Both the position numbers and the translations under genes were made by a program. From the NCBI RefSeq assembly GCF_036373705.1, contig NC_089852.1:31385707-31449706 (forward strand): a DNA stretch of 64,000 bases, written 5' to 3'. The stretch is from Amia ocellicauda (Eukaryota > Chordata > Actinopteri > Amiiformes > Amiidae). Numbering within the stretch: position 1 is the first letter of the stretch; every line of letters begins with the position of its first letter. Shown here one piece after another: positions 1 to 10,397 of this stretch. A model generated the notes under the pieces. It was not told the origin of the DNA. It ran no database searches and was given only the letters and a program-made list of their open reading frames with translations.

Positions 1-899
1 CTGAAGACCCTCCTTCGGATCTGATGCAGTTTCAGTCCGTATACGAGGGGGTTGAAGAGGGGTGGGATGAGCAGGTATTCCATGGCCATGATGTTGCGCA
101 GGCTCTGAGAAAGAGTCTCTGTGCCATACCTGCTGTACATCACATCAATAGAAGCAGAAATGGCAAAATTGATCAAAGCCATCAGATGGGGCAAGCAAGT
201 CTGCATGAATTTACTCCTCTGTTCGACAGACTTCAAACATGCTCTAATGATCTGGATGTAAGTATATATAATGAAGAAGGCTTGTGCAAGCTGTGCACTT
301 ATGAGAATAAATCCATAGGCACTGCTTAGTGTGGTGGTTGTACATGAAAGCTTCACAACTGACCAAGTGTCACAGTAAAGTTTGTCAATGTGAGAACCAC
401 ATACAGGTAGTGTGTAGGTTAAATATATTGCAATGAGTATGGAACAGAAAGGATAGACCCAGGCAAACAGTAGCAATTTCCCCACAGTCAGAGGAGTCAT
501 GACACTGTGGTATTGTAAGGGTCTGCATATTGCCACGTACCTGTCATAAGCCATCACTGTCAAAATTGTTATTTCACACATAACAGAAGTGTAGATCACA
601 TATGCTTGAGTCAAACATCCAGCGTATGAGATCACATGAGAGTCAGAGAGGAAGTCGGACAGCAGTTTGGGATAGAACCCAGCAGTTCCATACAGTCCAT
701 TGACACACAGGTTACAGAGGAGGATGTACATGGGCTCATGGAGGGTTTTCTCAATGATTATTGTTGCGATCAGTGTCAAATTTACAACAACCATCAACAG
801 GTAAAGAAGGAGAGTAAACGCAAAGTAGATATTCTTATTTGCCCTTGATTCGTTCAGTCCAGAAAGAGTAAAGACTGTAATTAGTGTAGAGTTCTGCAT
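1..899 (-). CDS. Olfactory receptor gene 1, cut by the window edge
   Basis: Reading from the ATG at 899-897 toward base 1, the frame stays open for about 299 codons with no stop. It matches the full-length ORs of this window and lacks only the last ten or so codons, which fall outside the window. Visible landmarks: an N-terminal N-S-T sequon, LHEPMY after TM1, MAYDRYVAIC at the end of TM3, a TM6 TCLPH motif and PPLFNPLVYG in TM7. It has one codon more than OR3 in extracellular loop 2 (Cys-Asp-Thr-Trp-Ser-Val). Family knowledge: odorant GPCR signalling through Golf in olfactory neurons. It was missed by simple ORF calls because it has no stop codon here. It looks functional, but the end is not seen. 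Confidence 0.88.
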   Translation of the reverse strand, partial: MQNSTLITVFTLSGLNESRANKNIYFAFTLLLYLLMVVVNLTLIATIIIEKTLHEPMYILLCNLCVNGLYGTAGFYPKLLSDFLSDSHVISYAGCLTQAYVIYTSVMCEITILTVMAYDRYVAICRPLQYHSVMTPLTVGKLLLFAWVYPFCSILIAIYLTYTLPVCGSHIDKLYCDTWSVVKLSCTTTTLSSAYGFILISAQLAQAFFIIYTYIQIIRACLKSVEQRSKFMQTCLPHLMALINFAISASIDVMYSRYGTETLSQSLRNIMAMEYLLIPPLFNPLVYGLKLHQIRRRVF

Positions 900-2235
900 T
901 TTGAAAAAGGCTGTCCTACAATTTCTGGGGGGAAGCAAGACATTTATGTTAAGATGTAGATACATTTGAATACTATATCTGGAAATAGGACCAAGCTAAT
1001 TAGAGTTAGATAAGATTCATAACCAAATCTGAGTCTATAGTTATGAATTAAGTGGCAGAGTAAATTATTATTTCATTAGTCAATTATTATTACAGTTATT
1101 CTCAGTTTCACCAATGATAAAGAAACAGTGCCCAACACTTGACATGAAAATAAAAAGCATTACTTACTTGCACTTTCATTTTGTCTTTGCATATCCTATA
1201 CTTTTAATGATCAGGTTTGCTGACATTACTTCATTGATATATCCAGGAGTGTTTCTGTGAGGGAAGTATTAGACTGCACTGAACTCAGCAGGTTTATGAG
1301 CTTTATTCTTCCCTCCGAGGGGACGGTCTGTGGGGATTTCCAATGATCAACACATCCTGAGAGATTTGTGCCACAAGGCATTCTTTAATGAGCCCAAGAA
1401 CAAGGATGAGAAATGAAGCCACAGAAGACACATTCTCGAAAGAGTGCCTTTATTTAGTCAAGAGTTTTAACACAAATATAACAAACATGATGATATACAG
1501 AACCAATCATGTCACCTTACCAGACAAAGACACTTTTGACAAGTTAGATGAAACCATGAAATAAAATGAAAAATAACAATACATCTTATTAGCGCTGTAA
1601 TGTTCACATACAACACAGAATCGGAGTAGCATGGTGAATCTTTAATCTTTGAGTGTCAAAAATAAATCGGGTCAAATGAGAATTAACTCCTTTAACTAAC
1701 TTTCTATAGCAAGAGTGGCCAGGGGTTCTGCTGGAGGTTTTTTATTTTTATACAGATTGTTAACTATTTAATAGAGCCTAATGTGAGTCTTCATTATTCA
1801 AGACCTCCCTGTGTTCAAGGTATCCTGTGATTGGTAATTTAGAGAAGACCTGTAAAGACCTGTATGATTGTGGCCATCCAGGAAAAGGGTTGACCACCCC
1901 TCTTCTACAGCATATAAAAGTCAGTTTATATGCAGTAAGGTTCTTTGTTTTCCTAATATATGCCAGTAAACTTTTTCAGCTGTCAGGATAATTTCTCCTT
2001 TCCTGTGAATAATGTGTTGATACGATTTAGGATGGAATTGTAGTCCAGTTCTGCACTGCCCCTATTAATCCCATTTGGGGTGGTGAATTTAATGCCCATA
2101 TGTAGTTACCACCTTGAGACAGTAGATGACAAGTAGAGACAAAATTACAAAATATTACTATACTTATATTGATATAAACCTCCATGCAATCCCACCAGAG
2201 CCTCTCAGTATCCACTAGAGAAGGGACACGGAGTG
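601..2235. repeat. Tandem duplication, copy A
   Basis: Nearly identical to 3881-5497, apart from a 23-base deletion in the other copy near 4280 and scattered single changes. It covers the 5' third of the OR coding exon, the intron, exon 1, the promoter and about 900 bases of upstream flank. Beyond about 2236/5497 similarity continues at a visibly lower level through a Tc1 relic. Confidence 0.9.
925..1310 (-). promoter_or_regulatory. OR1 intron, noncoding exon 1 and promoter
   Basis: On the minus strand an AATAAA-type TATA variant (1302-1307) is followed by a short exon containing CAGTGCAGTC. The exon ends at a GT donor (1229-1228), and an intron of about 305 bases runs to a C-rich acceptor with AG at 926-925, just upstream of the coding exon. 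The same module precedes five other OR loci, where the box is mostly TATAAA. The start point is inferred from TATA spacing, not seen. Confidence 0.6.
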
Positions 2236-2590
2236 CAGAAAAGAAACAAACAAAATTAGATGAATACACTAGCTTACAATCCCCTACTTTGAGCACAATG
2301 GTTCCTGACTGTGATGTTGACACTGATTGTGTGAGAACCCAATTCCAGTAAAACAAACTTTTGGCTTATGTGATCATTCTTTTGGATTTGGGATTTGGAC
2401 CTATTTGATGTTTTCTCTTTTGTCTGTCATTTTGATTAGCATTTGATGTTTACAGGGGAATCTGTAAACACTGTGTAGGTAACAAGGAGTTAAGAGTTTT
2501 ATTTTGGGTTTTCTTCTGTTTGTTTAACTAATACGACTCCTGTATTAGGTAGGCAACCTACCCCAAAAGGTAACACCACCTTTCCCCTTG
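1311..2590. other. OR1 upstream flank, no gene
   Basis: Noncoding. Bases 1380-1700 recur upstream of ORs 2-5 (for example 16710-17000 and 46080-46330), so they belong to the duplicated OR unit. Bases about 1715-1915 resemble a decayed hAT-type nonautonomous repeat (GGCCATCCAGGAA...GACCACCCC), with relatives at about 4970-5170 and 17035-17250. I see no other gene here. Confidence 0.5.
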
Positions 2591-2922
2591 TTACAGTAAA
2601 CAATGACCAAACAAGAAATGCCATTGAATGCTTATTTCTGTTTGAATGGAAATCTCTCCCTGAAAAGTAGAAAAGTAGAGATGGGGGGGTTCTGCCCCAC
2701 CTGGGGCAGCCCAAAAACTGGAGAACACCATTCACACTTTGAACAAGGAGGTTGCATTATAATGTTGTGGGGTTGCTTTTCATCTGCAGGGACTGGTAGG
2801 CTTCTCAGAAAATATGTCATAATGGATTGAGCAAAATATAAGCGGAAACCTGGAATAGTCTGCAAAATACTTGAAAATGGGATGGAGATTCATCTTTCAA
2901 CAGGACAATGACCAAAACCACG
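2590..2922 (+). pseudogene. Tc1-like transposase fragment
   Basis: The frames recall the Tc1 catalytic region: an IMLWGCF-like stretch at about 2757-2780 and FQQDND at about 2896-2915. Reading frames are broken and the homology stops abruptly at about 2922, where unrelated sequence begins. The paralogous relic at 6290-6716 continues further, so this copy was cut. It is inactive debris of a DNA transposon. Confidence 0.7.
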
Positions 2923-3006
2923 GCCTAAGAGGTTGCGCATGACCTGTGGTTCACAGACAGAAGGAAAACTAGGGAGGGAAGCAGGGCAGGAGGCCAGGGG
3001 CAGGGC

Positions 3007-3880
3007 CTACTGAGGCATGACCGAAGTCAACACTGGATATCCAATTGAGGAAGCTGGGCCCATCATGTCCAGTCTGTAGGAACAAATGAAGATGTGTGGT
3101 GAAGCCCAGCTCGCCGCAGCACAGATATTAGGAAGAGGGGCACCTTGAATGAGGGCCCACGATGCAGCCACTCCTTGAGTGGAGCACGCCACCAGGTGGC
3201 CCAGTGTCCCAGTGGGACAGCCTTTGTTTAGAGATTGCCTTTCCCAGGGTCCGTGCCGTGTAAGTGAAATCCATGTAGCACATCAAAGCCCTAACCGAGT
3301 GTGAAGAGTGTGCAAGATGGGTGCCCACCTATGCGTTTAGAAAAATTGCCATTTTCAATGAGACCAGCATCAACTCAGCTGAGTGAAGCAGTTCGAAGGG
3401 GGCCTTGGAAAGTACCTCCAACACTATGTCCAGACACCGTGCTGCTATGCTGGTAGAGAAGAAGCACGTGGAGTCCAAAGCCGACACGCCCATCAGGGAC
3501 CGAGACACAAGGAAACTTCCTCCAGGTGATGCACCGACAATGTGGACATGGCATGCAGAGACGGCCACCATGTACACCTTGAGGGTGGATGGGGCCTTGC
3601 CCGCATCCAACAGCTCCTGCATAAACTCTAGGATCACCAATAGGGCATGAGCTCTCTGCAGGCACCAGGAGTGGAAGGCCTGCCAGTGGTATGAGTACTG
3701 CAACCTCGTAGAGGGAGTCATCACTGCTTCGATAGTAGCCACTACTGCCCCATTCAGGGGCCAGATCCAGAGCTGCAGGAGGCCTGGGTTCGGATGCCAC
3801 AGTGTGCCCTGGACCTGTGACAACTGGTTCGCCCAGAGGGGGTGCTGCCAAGGCTCCCCGTCTAACAAGGACATGCTTGA
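3007..3880 (-). pseudogene. DIRS-type tyrosine recombinase fragment
   Basis: The minus-strand frame 3329-3860 gives a segment typical of DIRS retrotransposon recombinases: STRLQYSYHWQAFHSWC, then LDAGKAPSTLKVYMVAVSA, then SKAPFELLHSAEL. A second frame (3128-3328) carries the C-terminal signature SKQRLSHW. DIRS elements encode a tyrosine recombinase rather than a DDE integrase. Here the frames are interrupted and the active-site Arg-His-Arg-Tyr set cannot be assembled. Its upstream edge abuts the truncated OR2 at 3881. Not functional. Confidence 0.8.
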
Positions 3881-4179
3881 TATGCTTGAGTCAAACATCC
3901 AGCGTATGAGATCACATGAGAGTCAGAGAGGAAGTCGGCCAGCAGTTTGGGATAGAACCCAGCAGTTCCATACAGTCCATTGACACACAGGTTACAGAGG
4001 AGGATGTACATGGGCTCATGGAGGGTTTTCTCAATGATTATTGTTGCGATCAGTGTCAAATTTACAACAACCATCAACAGGTAAAGAAGCAGAGTAAACA
4101 AAAAGTAGATATTCTTATTTGCTCTTGATTCGTTCAGTCCAGAAAGAGTAAAGACTGTAATTAGTGTAGAGTTCTGCAT
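3881..4179 (-). pseudogene. Olfactory receptor 2, N-terminal fragment
   Basis: The ATG at 4179-4177 opens about 100 codons almost identical to OR1, covering the N-terminus, TM1, TM2 and the start of TM3. The match ends exactly at 3881, where the frame runs into DIRS sequence and stops near 3862. TM3-TM7, including the DRY motif, are absent, so no receptor can be made. Its intron and promoter module are retained upstream. Confidence 0.9.
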
Positions 4180-4204
4180 TTTGAAAAAGGCTGTCCTACA
4201 ATTT

Positions 4205-4565
4205 CTGGGGGGAAGCAAGACATTTATGTTAAGATGTAGATACATTTGAATACTATATCTGGAAATAGGACCAAGCTAATTAAATCTGAGTCTATAGTTA
4301 TGAATTAAGTGGCAGAGTAAATTATTATTTCATTAGTCAATTATTATTACAGTTATTCTCAGTTTCACCAATGATAAAGAAACAGTGCCCAACACTTGAC
4401 ATGAAAATAAAAAGCATTACTTACTTGCACTTTCATTTTGTCTTTGCATATCCTATACTTTTAATGATCAGGTTTGCTGACATTACTTCATTGATATATC
4501 CAGGAGTGTTTCTGTGAGGGAAGTATTAGACTGCACTGAACTCAGCAGGTTTATGAGCTTTATTC
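4205..4565 (-). promoter_or_regulatory. OR2 intron, exon 1 and promoter (orphaned)
   Basis: Copy of the OR1 module: AATAAA-type box at 4559-4564, GT donor at 4486-4485, acceptor AG at 4206-4205. The intron is about 282 bases because of a 23-base deletion. It now drives only a truncated gene. Confidence 0.55.
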
Positions 4566-5617
4566 TTCCCTCCGAGGGGACGGTCTGTGGGGATTTCCAA
4601 TGATCAACACATCCTGAGAGATTTGTGCCACAAGGCATTCTTTAATGAGCCCAAGAACAAGGATGAGAAATGAAGCCACAGAAGACACATTCTCGAAAGA
4701 GTGCCTTTATTTAGTCAAGAGTTTTAACACAAATATAACAAACATGATGATATACAGAACCAATCATGTCACCTTACCAGACAAAGACACTTTTGACAAG
4801 TTAGATGAAACCATGAAATAAAATGAAAAATAACAATACATCTTATTAGCGCTGTAATGTTCACATACAACACAGAATCGGAGTAGCATGGTGAATCTTT
4901 AATCTTTGAGTGTCAAAAATAAATCGGGTCAAATGAGAATTAACTCCTTTAACTAACTTTCTATAGCAAGAGTGGCCAGGGGTTCTGCTGGAGGTTTTTT
5001 ATTTTTATACAGATTGTTAACTATTTAATAGAGCCTAATGTGAGTCTTCATTATTCAAGACCTCCCTGTGTTCAAGGTATCCTGTGATTGGTAATTTAGA
5101 GAAGACCTGTAAAGACCTGTATGATTGTGGCCATCCAGGAAAAGGGTTGACCACCCCTCTTCTACAGCATATAAAAGTCAGTTTATATGCAGTAAGGTTC
5201 TTTGTTTTCCTAATATATGCCAGTAAACTTTTTCAGCTGTCAGGATAATTTCTCCTTTCCTGTGAATAATGTGTTGATACGATTTAGGATGGAATTGTAG
5301 TCCAGTTCTGCACTGCCCCTATTAATCCCATTTGGGGTGGTGAATTTAATGCCCATATGTAGTTACCACCGTGAGACAGTAGATGACAAGTAGAGACAAA
5401 ATTACAAAATATTACTATACTTATATTGATATAAACCTCCATGCAATCCCACCAGAGCCTCTCAGTATCCACTAGAGAAGGGACACGGAGTGCAGAAGAG
5501 AGAGAAACAAACAAGAGTAAATTAATACACTGGCTTATGAACCCCTACTTTGGCAACGACCCCTGGCCGTGATTGTGTGAGAACCCGATTCCAGTCAAAC
5601 GAACTTTTGGCTTATGG

Positions 5618-6097
5618 TGTCATGCTGTCTGCCTGCACCTTCCCCAGCTCACCACCAGATGTCACCCTTCACCCCTCATGTCATTATTCCATTATCCCCA
5701 GGACCTGTTCGTGATCTCCCCTACTCAACTCCCAGTGTATTTAAGCCCAGCTGAAACCCCGGATCTACGCAAAGTCATTGTTTGCTCCAAGCTTTTCCTA
5801 GTTCCTTGCTCCTTCGTGTTAGACCTTTGCTTGACCTTGACCACTGTTATTCGGATCTCCTTATTGTCTTGCTTCCTGGATTCCTGACCTTTTGCTTGCC
5901 TTTCTTCAACTACGTTTCTGGATTCTCTACATTGCCCTGTTTGCCTGTGACCTGGCCTCTGCCTGCTCTCCTGACCACGTTTTCGGAACTGTCTCTGCTA
6001 CTCCTGTTTACCGGCCCTCGACCTCCCTGCCTGGATAGAGGTCGCTCCGCGCCTGGGTCCCCGTTCGCCTGGTCAGTGCACCATGACAGACCTGACA
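5618..6097 (+). mobile_element. Solo LTR with perfect target duplication TATGG
   Basis: The element starts TGTCATG and ends CCTGACA, and is flanked by TATGG at 5613-5617 and 6098-6102. The paralogous segment at about 2370-2390 lacks the insertion. An internal TTTAAG box near 5740 could act as a TATA-like signal. It belongs to a TGTCA...TGACA LTR family represented several times in the window (8961, 23545, 31869, 39306). No internal retroelement genes accompany it. Confidence 0.82.
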
Positions 6098-6289
6098 TAT
6101 GGACTGTGAGCATTATTTTGGATTAGGGATTTGGACGTATTTGGTGTTTTATCTTTTGTCTGCCATTTTGATTAGCAGCAAGAGGAATCTGTGAACACTG
6201 TGTAGGTAGCCTCAACAAGGAGTTAAGAGTTGTGTTTTGGGTTTCTGTTTGTTTAACTAATACGACTCCCGTTGTCTGGCAGCCTGGCC

Positions 6290-6716
6290 CAAAAGGCAAT
6301 GACCAAAGAAGGAATGCCATTGAACGGCATGCTGTCACTACACCAAAGTCAGAATGAAAATCTCTCCCTGAAAAATAGAAGGGGCGGAGGTTTTGCCCCA
6401 CCTATCAAAAACTGGAAAACACGAATCCCACTTTGATCATGGAGGTAGCAGTATAATGTTGTGGGGTTGCTTTTAATCTGCACTGACTGGTAGGCTTCTT
6501 GGAAGAGATGGCAGAATGGATGGAGCAAAATATAAGCAGATCCTTGAGCAAGACCTGGAACAGTCTGCAAAATACCTGAAACTGGGATGGTGTTTCAACT
6601 TTCAACAGGACAATGACCCCAAACACAAAGCCAAAACGACCTTGGAGAAACTTAAAACCAAGAAAGTGGCAGTCCTTCAGTGGCCAAGTCAAAGTCCAGA
6701 CTTCAATCCCCTAAAA
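6290..6716 (+). pseudogene. Tc1-like transposase fragment
   Basis: The frame from 6516 reads FQQDNDPKHKAKTTLEKL and then WPSQSPDFNP. These are the second catalytic Asp region and the segment just before the third catalytic residue of a Tc1 DD34E transposase. The frame ends at 6716, where a hAT-like repeat begins, so the catalytic Glu and C-terminus are missing. Paralogue of 2590-2922. Confidence 0.8.
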
Positions 6717-6965
6717 CAGTGGTTCCCAAACTGGCCCTGGGGGACCCCCTACCCTGATGGTTTTTGTTCCAACCGAGCTCTCAATTACTTAACTACCGTG
6801 TGTCTTGTTGCTGTGCTCAGTCTTGCCATGGTGTATGACTTTTGACAGTAAACTGTCTTCAGTAACCTCACCTTGTTAGCTGAGTTTGGCTGTTCCTCAC
6901 CCAGTTTTATTCCTCCTACACAGCTGTTTCTGTTTCAGTTAATGTTTGTGTTTCAATCTACATAT
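6717..6965 (+). repeat. hAT-type nonautonomous repeat fragment
   Basis: Begins CAGTGGTTCCCAAACTGGCCC, a terminus style common to fish hAT nonautonomous elements, followed by the usual CCTGATGGTTTTTGTTCC body. The matching far end is not found. The identification rests on the terminus only. Confidence 0.45.
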
Positions 6966-7022
6966 TGAATTGATGTTCATTAGCACCTGTTTGATATAAT
7001 TTTTGAATCATACACCTGACTA

Positions 7023-8659
7023 CAGTGCATCCGGAAAGTGTTCACAGCGCTTCACTTTTTCTACATTGTGTTATGTTACAGCCTTATTCCAAAATGGATT
7101 AAATTCATTATTTTCCTCAAAATTCTACAAACAATACCCCATAATGACAACGTGAAAGAAGTTTGTTTGAAATCTTTGCAAATGTATTAAATATAAAAAA
7201 CAAAAAAAGCACATGTACATAAGTATTCACAGCCTTTGTTCAATACTTTATTGAAGCACCTTTGGCACCAATTACAGCCTCAAGTGTTTTTGAGTATGAT
7301 GCTTCAAGCTTGGCACACCTATTTTTGGGCAGTTTCTCCCATTCTTCTTTGCAGGACCTCTCAAGCTCCATTAGGTTGGATGGGGAGCGTCGGTGCACAG
7401 CCATTTTCAGATCTCTCCAGAGATGTTCAATCGGGTTCAAGTCTGGGCTCTGGCTGGGCCACTCAAGGACATTCACAGAGTTGTCCTGTAGCCACTCTTT
7501 TGTTATCTTGGCTGTGTGCTTAGGGTCATTGTCCTGTTGGAAGATAAACCTTCTCCCCAGTCTGAGGTCCAGAGCACTCTGGAGCAGGTTTTCATCAAGG
7601 ATGTCTCTGTACATTGCTGCAGTCATCTTTTCCTCGATCCTGACTAGTCTCCCAGTTCCTGCCACTGAAAAACATCCCCACAGCATGATGCTGCCACCAC
7701 CGTGCTTCACTGTAGGGATGGCATTGGCCAGGTGATGAGCGGTGCCTGGTTTCCTCCAGACATGACGCTTGTCATTCAGGCCAAAGAGTTCAATCTTTGT
7801 TTCATCAGACCAGAGAATTTTGTTTCTCATGGTCCGAGAGTCCTTCAGGTGCCTTTTGGCAAACTCCAGACGGGTTGTCATGTGCCTTTTACTGAGGAGT
7901 GGCTTCCGTCTGGCCACTCTACCATACAGGCCTGATTGGTGGAGTGCTGCAGAGATGGTTGTTCTTCTGGAAGGTTCTCCTCTCTCCACAGAGACACGCT
8001 GGAGCTCTGTCAGTGTGACCATCGGGTTCTTGGTCACCTCCCTGACTAAGGCCCTTCTACCCCGATCGCTCAGTTTGGCCGGGCGGCCAGCTCTAGGAAG
8101 AGTCCTGGTGGTTCCAAACGTCTTCCATTTACGGATGATGGAGGCCACTGTGCTCATTGGGACCTTCAGTGCTGCAGACATTTTTCTGTACCCTTCCCCA
8201 GATCTGTGCCTCGATACAATCCTGTCTCGGAGGTCTACAGACAATTCCTTGGACTTCATGGCTTGGTTTGTGTTCTGAGATGCACTGTTAACTGTGGGAC
8301 CTTATATAGACAGGTGTGTGCCTTTCCAAATCATGTCCAATCAACTGAATTTACCACAGGTGGACTGTAATCAAGTTGTAGAAACATCTCAAGGATGATC
8401 AGTGGAAACAGGATGCACCTGAGCTCAATTTTGAGTGTCATGGCAAAGGCTGTGAATACTTATGTACATGTGCTTTTTTTGTTTTTTATTTTTAATACAT
8501 TTGCAAAGATTTCAAACAAACCTCTTTCACGTTGTCATTATGGGGTATTGTTTGTAGAATTTTGAGAAAAATAATGAATTTAATCCATTTTGGCATAAGG
8601 CTGTAACATAACACAATGTGGAAAAAGTGAAGCGCTGTGAATACTTCCCGGATGCACTG
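7023..8659 (-). mobile_element. Complete Tc1-like (DD34E) transposon
   Basis: Flanked by TA dinucleotides. The terminal inverted repeats are about 217 bases (7023-7239 and 8443-8659), start CAGTGCATCCGG and differ at only a handful of positions. The single gene between them is uninterrupted, and its stop codon abuts the left repeat. Total length about 1.64 kb, normal for Tc1 elements. An empty copy of the same target is present at 63116-63125. Confidence 0.93.
7240..8259 (-). CDS. Tc1/mariner transposase, uninterrupted
   Basis: A 339-codon transposase for cut-and-paste movement at TA sites. Residues 1-115 hold the paired-like helix-turn-helix DNA-binding region with a GRP-type linker (GRPAKLS, about 58-64). 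The catalytic triad is visible as D152 ([12 protein letters not shown]), D243 (FQQDNDPKH) and E278 ([11 protein letters not shown]), with 34 residues between the last two, hence DD34E. A glycine-rich VKHGGGS motif lies at about 184-190. Length and motifs equal the family norm, with no stop or frameshift. Whether it is expressed or active cannot be judged from sequence. Confidence 0.93.
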   Translation of the reverse strand: MKSKELSVDLRDRIVSRHRSGEGYRKMSAALKVPMSTVASIIRKWKTFGTTRTLPRAGRPAKLSDRGRRALVREVTKNPMVTLTELQRVSVERGEPSRRTTISAALHQSGLYGRVARRKPLLSKRHMTTRLEFAKRHLKDSRTMRNKILWSDETKIELFGLNDKRHVWRKPGTAHHLANAIPTVKHGGGSIMLWGCFSVAGTGRLVRIEEKMTAAMYRDILDENLLQSALDLRLGRRFIFQQDNDPKHTAKITKEWLQDNSVNVLEWPSQSPDLNPIEHLWRDLKMAVHRRSPSNLMELERSCKEEWEKLPKNRCAKLEASYSKTLEAVIGAKGASIKY

Positions 8660-8960
8660 TATATGCCTACAAAATCCCTGACTTTGTGCAAGTGTACCTA
8701 GAAGAATTGATGCTGTTTTGAAGGCAAAGGGTGGTCACAGCAAATATGGATTTGATTTAGATTTTTCTTCTGTTCACCCACTTTGCATTTAGTTAATTGA
8801 TAAATATAATGTATTAACATGTCTATTTTTGAAAGCATGCTTATTTTACAGCTTTTTTCACACCTGCCAAAAACATTTGTACAGTACTGTATATCTACAG
8901 CATTTTAGCCAAAAACTGTGAGTTTGTGTTTTTGGACCTGGAACTGTTTAACACACATGG

Positions 8961-9311
8961 TGTCACCTCCTGGATGTCAATCAGGAGGTCAAGGAAACAA
9001 GGCTTTAACAAGGCATGGAGAGACTGCTCGGAGTTAACACTGAAAAAACTTCTCGACTTGTGACAGGCAGTTAGGGGTTTATATGAGGACCAGAGGGAAG
9101 CAAGGAACCAGGTTTGGGAGGTGCATGGCAAATAGGGGCAGAGGGTGATTGAACAAGTACACATGTATTCAGGAATGTTGATTGACTGATTGATTGATTG
9201 AATGAAGGGAGCTGAGAGAAGTGACTGGTAAGGAAGGTTGATGGTGACATCAAGTGGGGAAAAGTGGAAGTGCTTGGACTGGGAGAAGAGTGCTAGTCTG
9301 TGGCCGTGACA
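8961..9311 (-). mobile_element. Solo-LTR-like sequence
   Basis: On the minus strand it runs from TGTCACGGCCAC to GGTGACA and contains an ATATAAACCCC TATA-like box, as in the LTRs at 39306 and 23545. Flanks (CATGG and AATAT) are not a target duplication, so it is old or shortened. Confidence 0.55.
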
Positions 9312-9316
9312 AATAT

Positions 9317-9320
9317 TAAC

Positions 9321-9369
<49 letters not shown>

Positions 9370-9440
9370 GAGACCTTATCCAGGATGACTTACAGGATAC
9401 AAGAGCAATAATATTGTACAAAATTACAAATTAAACATAA
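9317..9440. repeat. ATT microsatellite with SINE-like tail
   Basis: About 17 ATT units followed by ACCTTATCCAGGATGACTTACA, a tail shared with 9640-9760, 26030-26100 and 59570-59620. It is a widespread fish interspersed-repeat end; I do not assign the family. Confidence 0.6.
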
Positions 9441-9639
9441 TGCAATTACAAGATATGTTTGTATCAGTATGTGTGTGTTTCTGTTAATATGTGTGTTTCT
9501 GTTAATATGTGTGTATATCAGTATGTGTGTGCACGGACGTAGGTTTGGTTTCAGAATTGGGGGGGGTGCGTGTAGTTGTGGAATAGTTATGGAGGGTGCA
9601 TTGTTCTCGAGTGGAGCAGAAAGGGGGGGCGTCCACTGT

Positions 9640-9760
9640 AATTATTATTATTATTAAAAAAAAATTTCTCTTAGCAGACATCCAAGGCGACTTACAAAAT
9701 ATAAGAGCATTACAAAAGTGCAATAATACAGTACACATAAAAACATAATACAATTATGGA
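9640..9760. repeat. SINE-like tail repeat
   Basis: ATT units, then CTTAGCAGACATCCAAGGCGACTTACA and a stretch parallel to 9395-9440. Confidence 0.55.
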
Positions 9761-10397
9761 GCCGGGCAACCATTGTTTGGGGGGGAATTTAACGTTCTTT
9801 CAACATTAAATAAAATGTGCGTGTGTGTGTGTGTTACTGTGCATATCAGTGTGTGATTGCTAATCTAACCTGAAAAACACACACACACACAAACATAAAA
9901 AAGGACAAGGACAGACTGGAGAAGTTTTAAGATATATTTAGTATTAATGTGTTTGACTTGGACAATATTTTCACTGTTTACTGTAATAACAATTTTAATA
10001 ATTCCTTAAGCATATAATTATAATGTATAAAGTAATTATTAATTAGTTGACTGAAGCTTTACATTTTGTTTAAAGGTTAGGTTACTATTTTGGTGTATGT
10101 GTACAGACCAGCAGAAATAAGCAGAAACAGGAGAGTGTATATACCTAAACAAGGTCTATAATCACTGAAGTGAAACAGACAGACAGAAGATTGAAGGTAC
10201 TTTTATTTGTATAGTGCCTAGAAATACTCTGATCTTAATTATTACTGTAATAATGTGGTGGTGTATGTGGTGTTTTTACTATTGTGGTGCATCTGTATTT
10301 TTTAGATGCTGCTCTGAGAGAGGCCTTCCACAGACTTGCAAGGCCAGTCCAGGGACTGATGAAGGTCTCAGCACCATGATGTTGGTATATATAAATA
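9761..10397. other. Intergenic, no gene recognised
   Basis: Short GT/AC runs and AT-rich sequence. No homology, coding bias or structured repeat that I can name. Confidence 0.5.

Larger units (their letters stand above)
3881..5497. repeat. Tandem duplication, copy B
   Basis: Second copy of 601-2235. It continues at lower similarity to about 6650, interrupted by a solo LTR at 5618-6097 that copy A lacks. Confidence 0.9.
6972..8889 (-). mobile_element. Tc1-like relic hosting a younger Tc1 element
   Basis: Bases 6972-7022 and 8662-8889 together match 63075-63347. They form the right part of a Tc1-like family whose terminus reads CAGTACTGT...AGGCAGGTGTGAA. The right inverted repeat ends at 8889 beside a TA; the left part is truncated. 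The middle is occupied by the element at 7023-8659. Confidence 0.75.

Noticed and set aside
24..848. Plus-strand open frames of 70-101 codons
   Set aside because: They are antisense to the OR1 coding exon. Similar frames occur opposite other OR and transposase genes and show no domain.
5573..6126. Proline- and leucine-rich plus-strand frames as coding sequence
   Set aside because: They fall within the solo LTR at 5618-6097 and change frame between family members.
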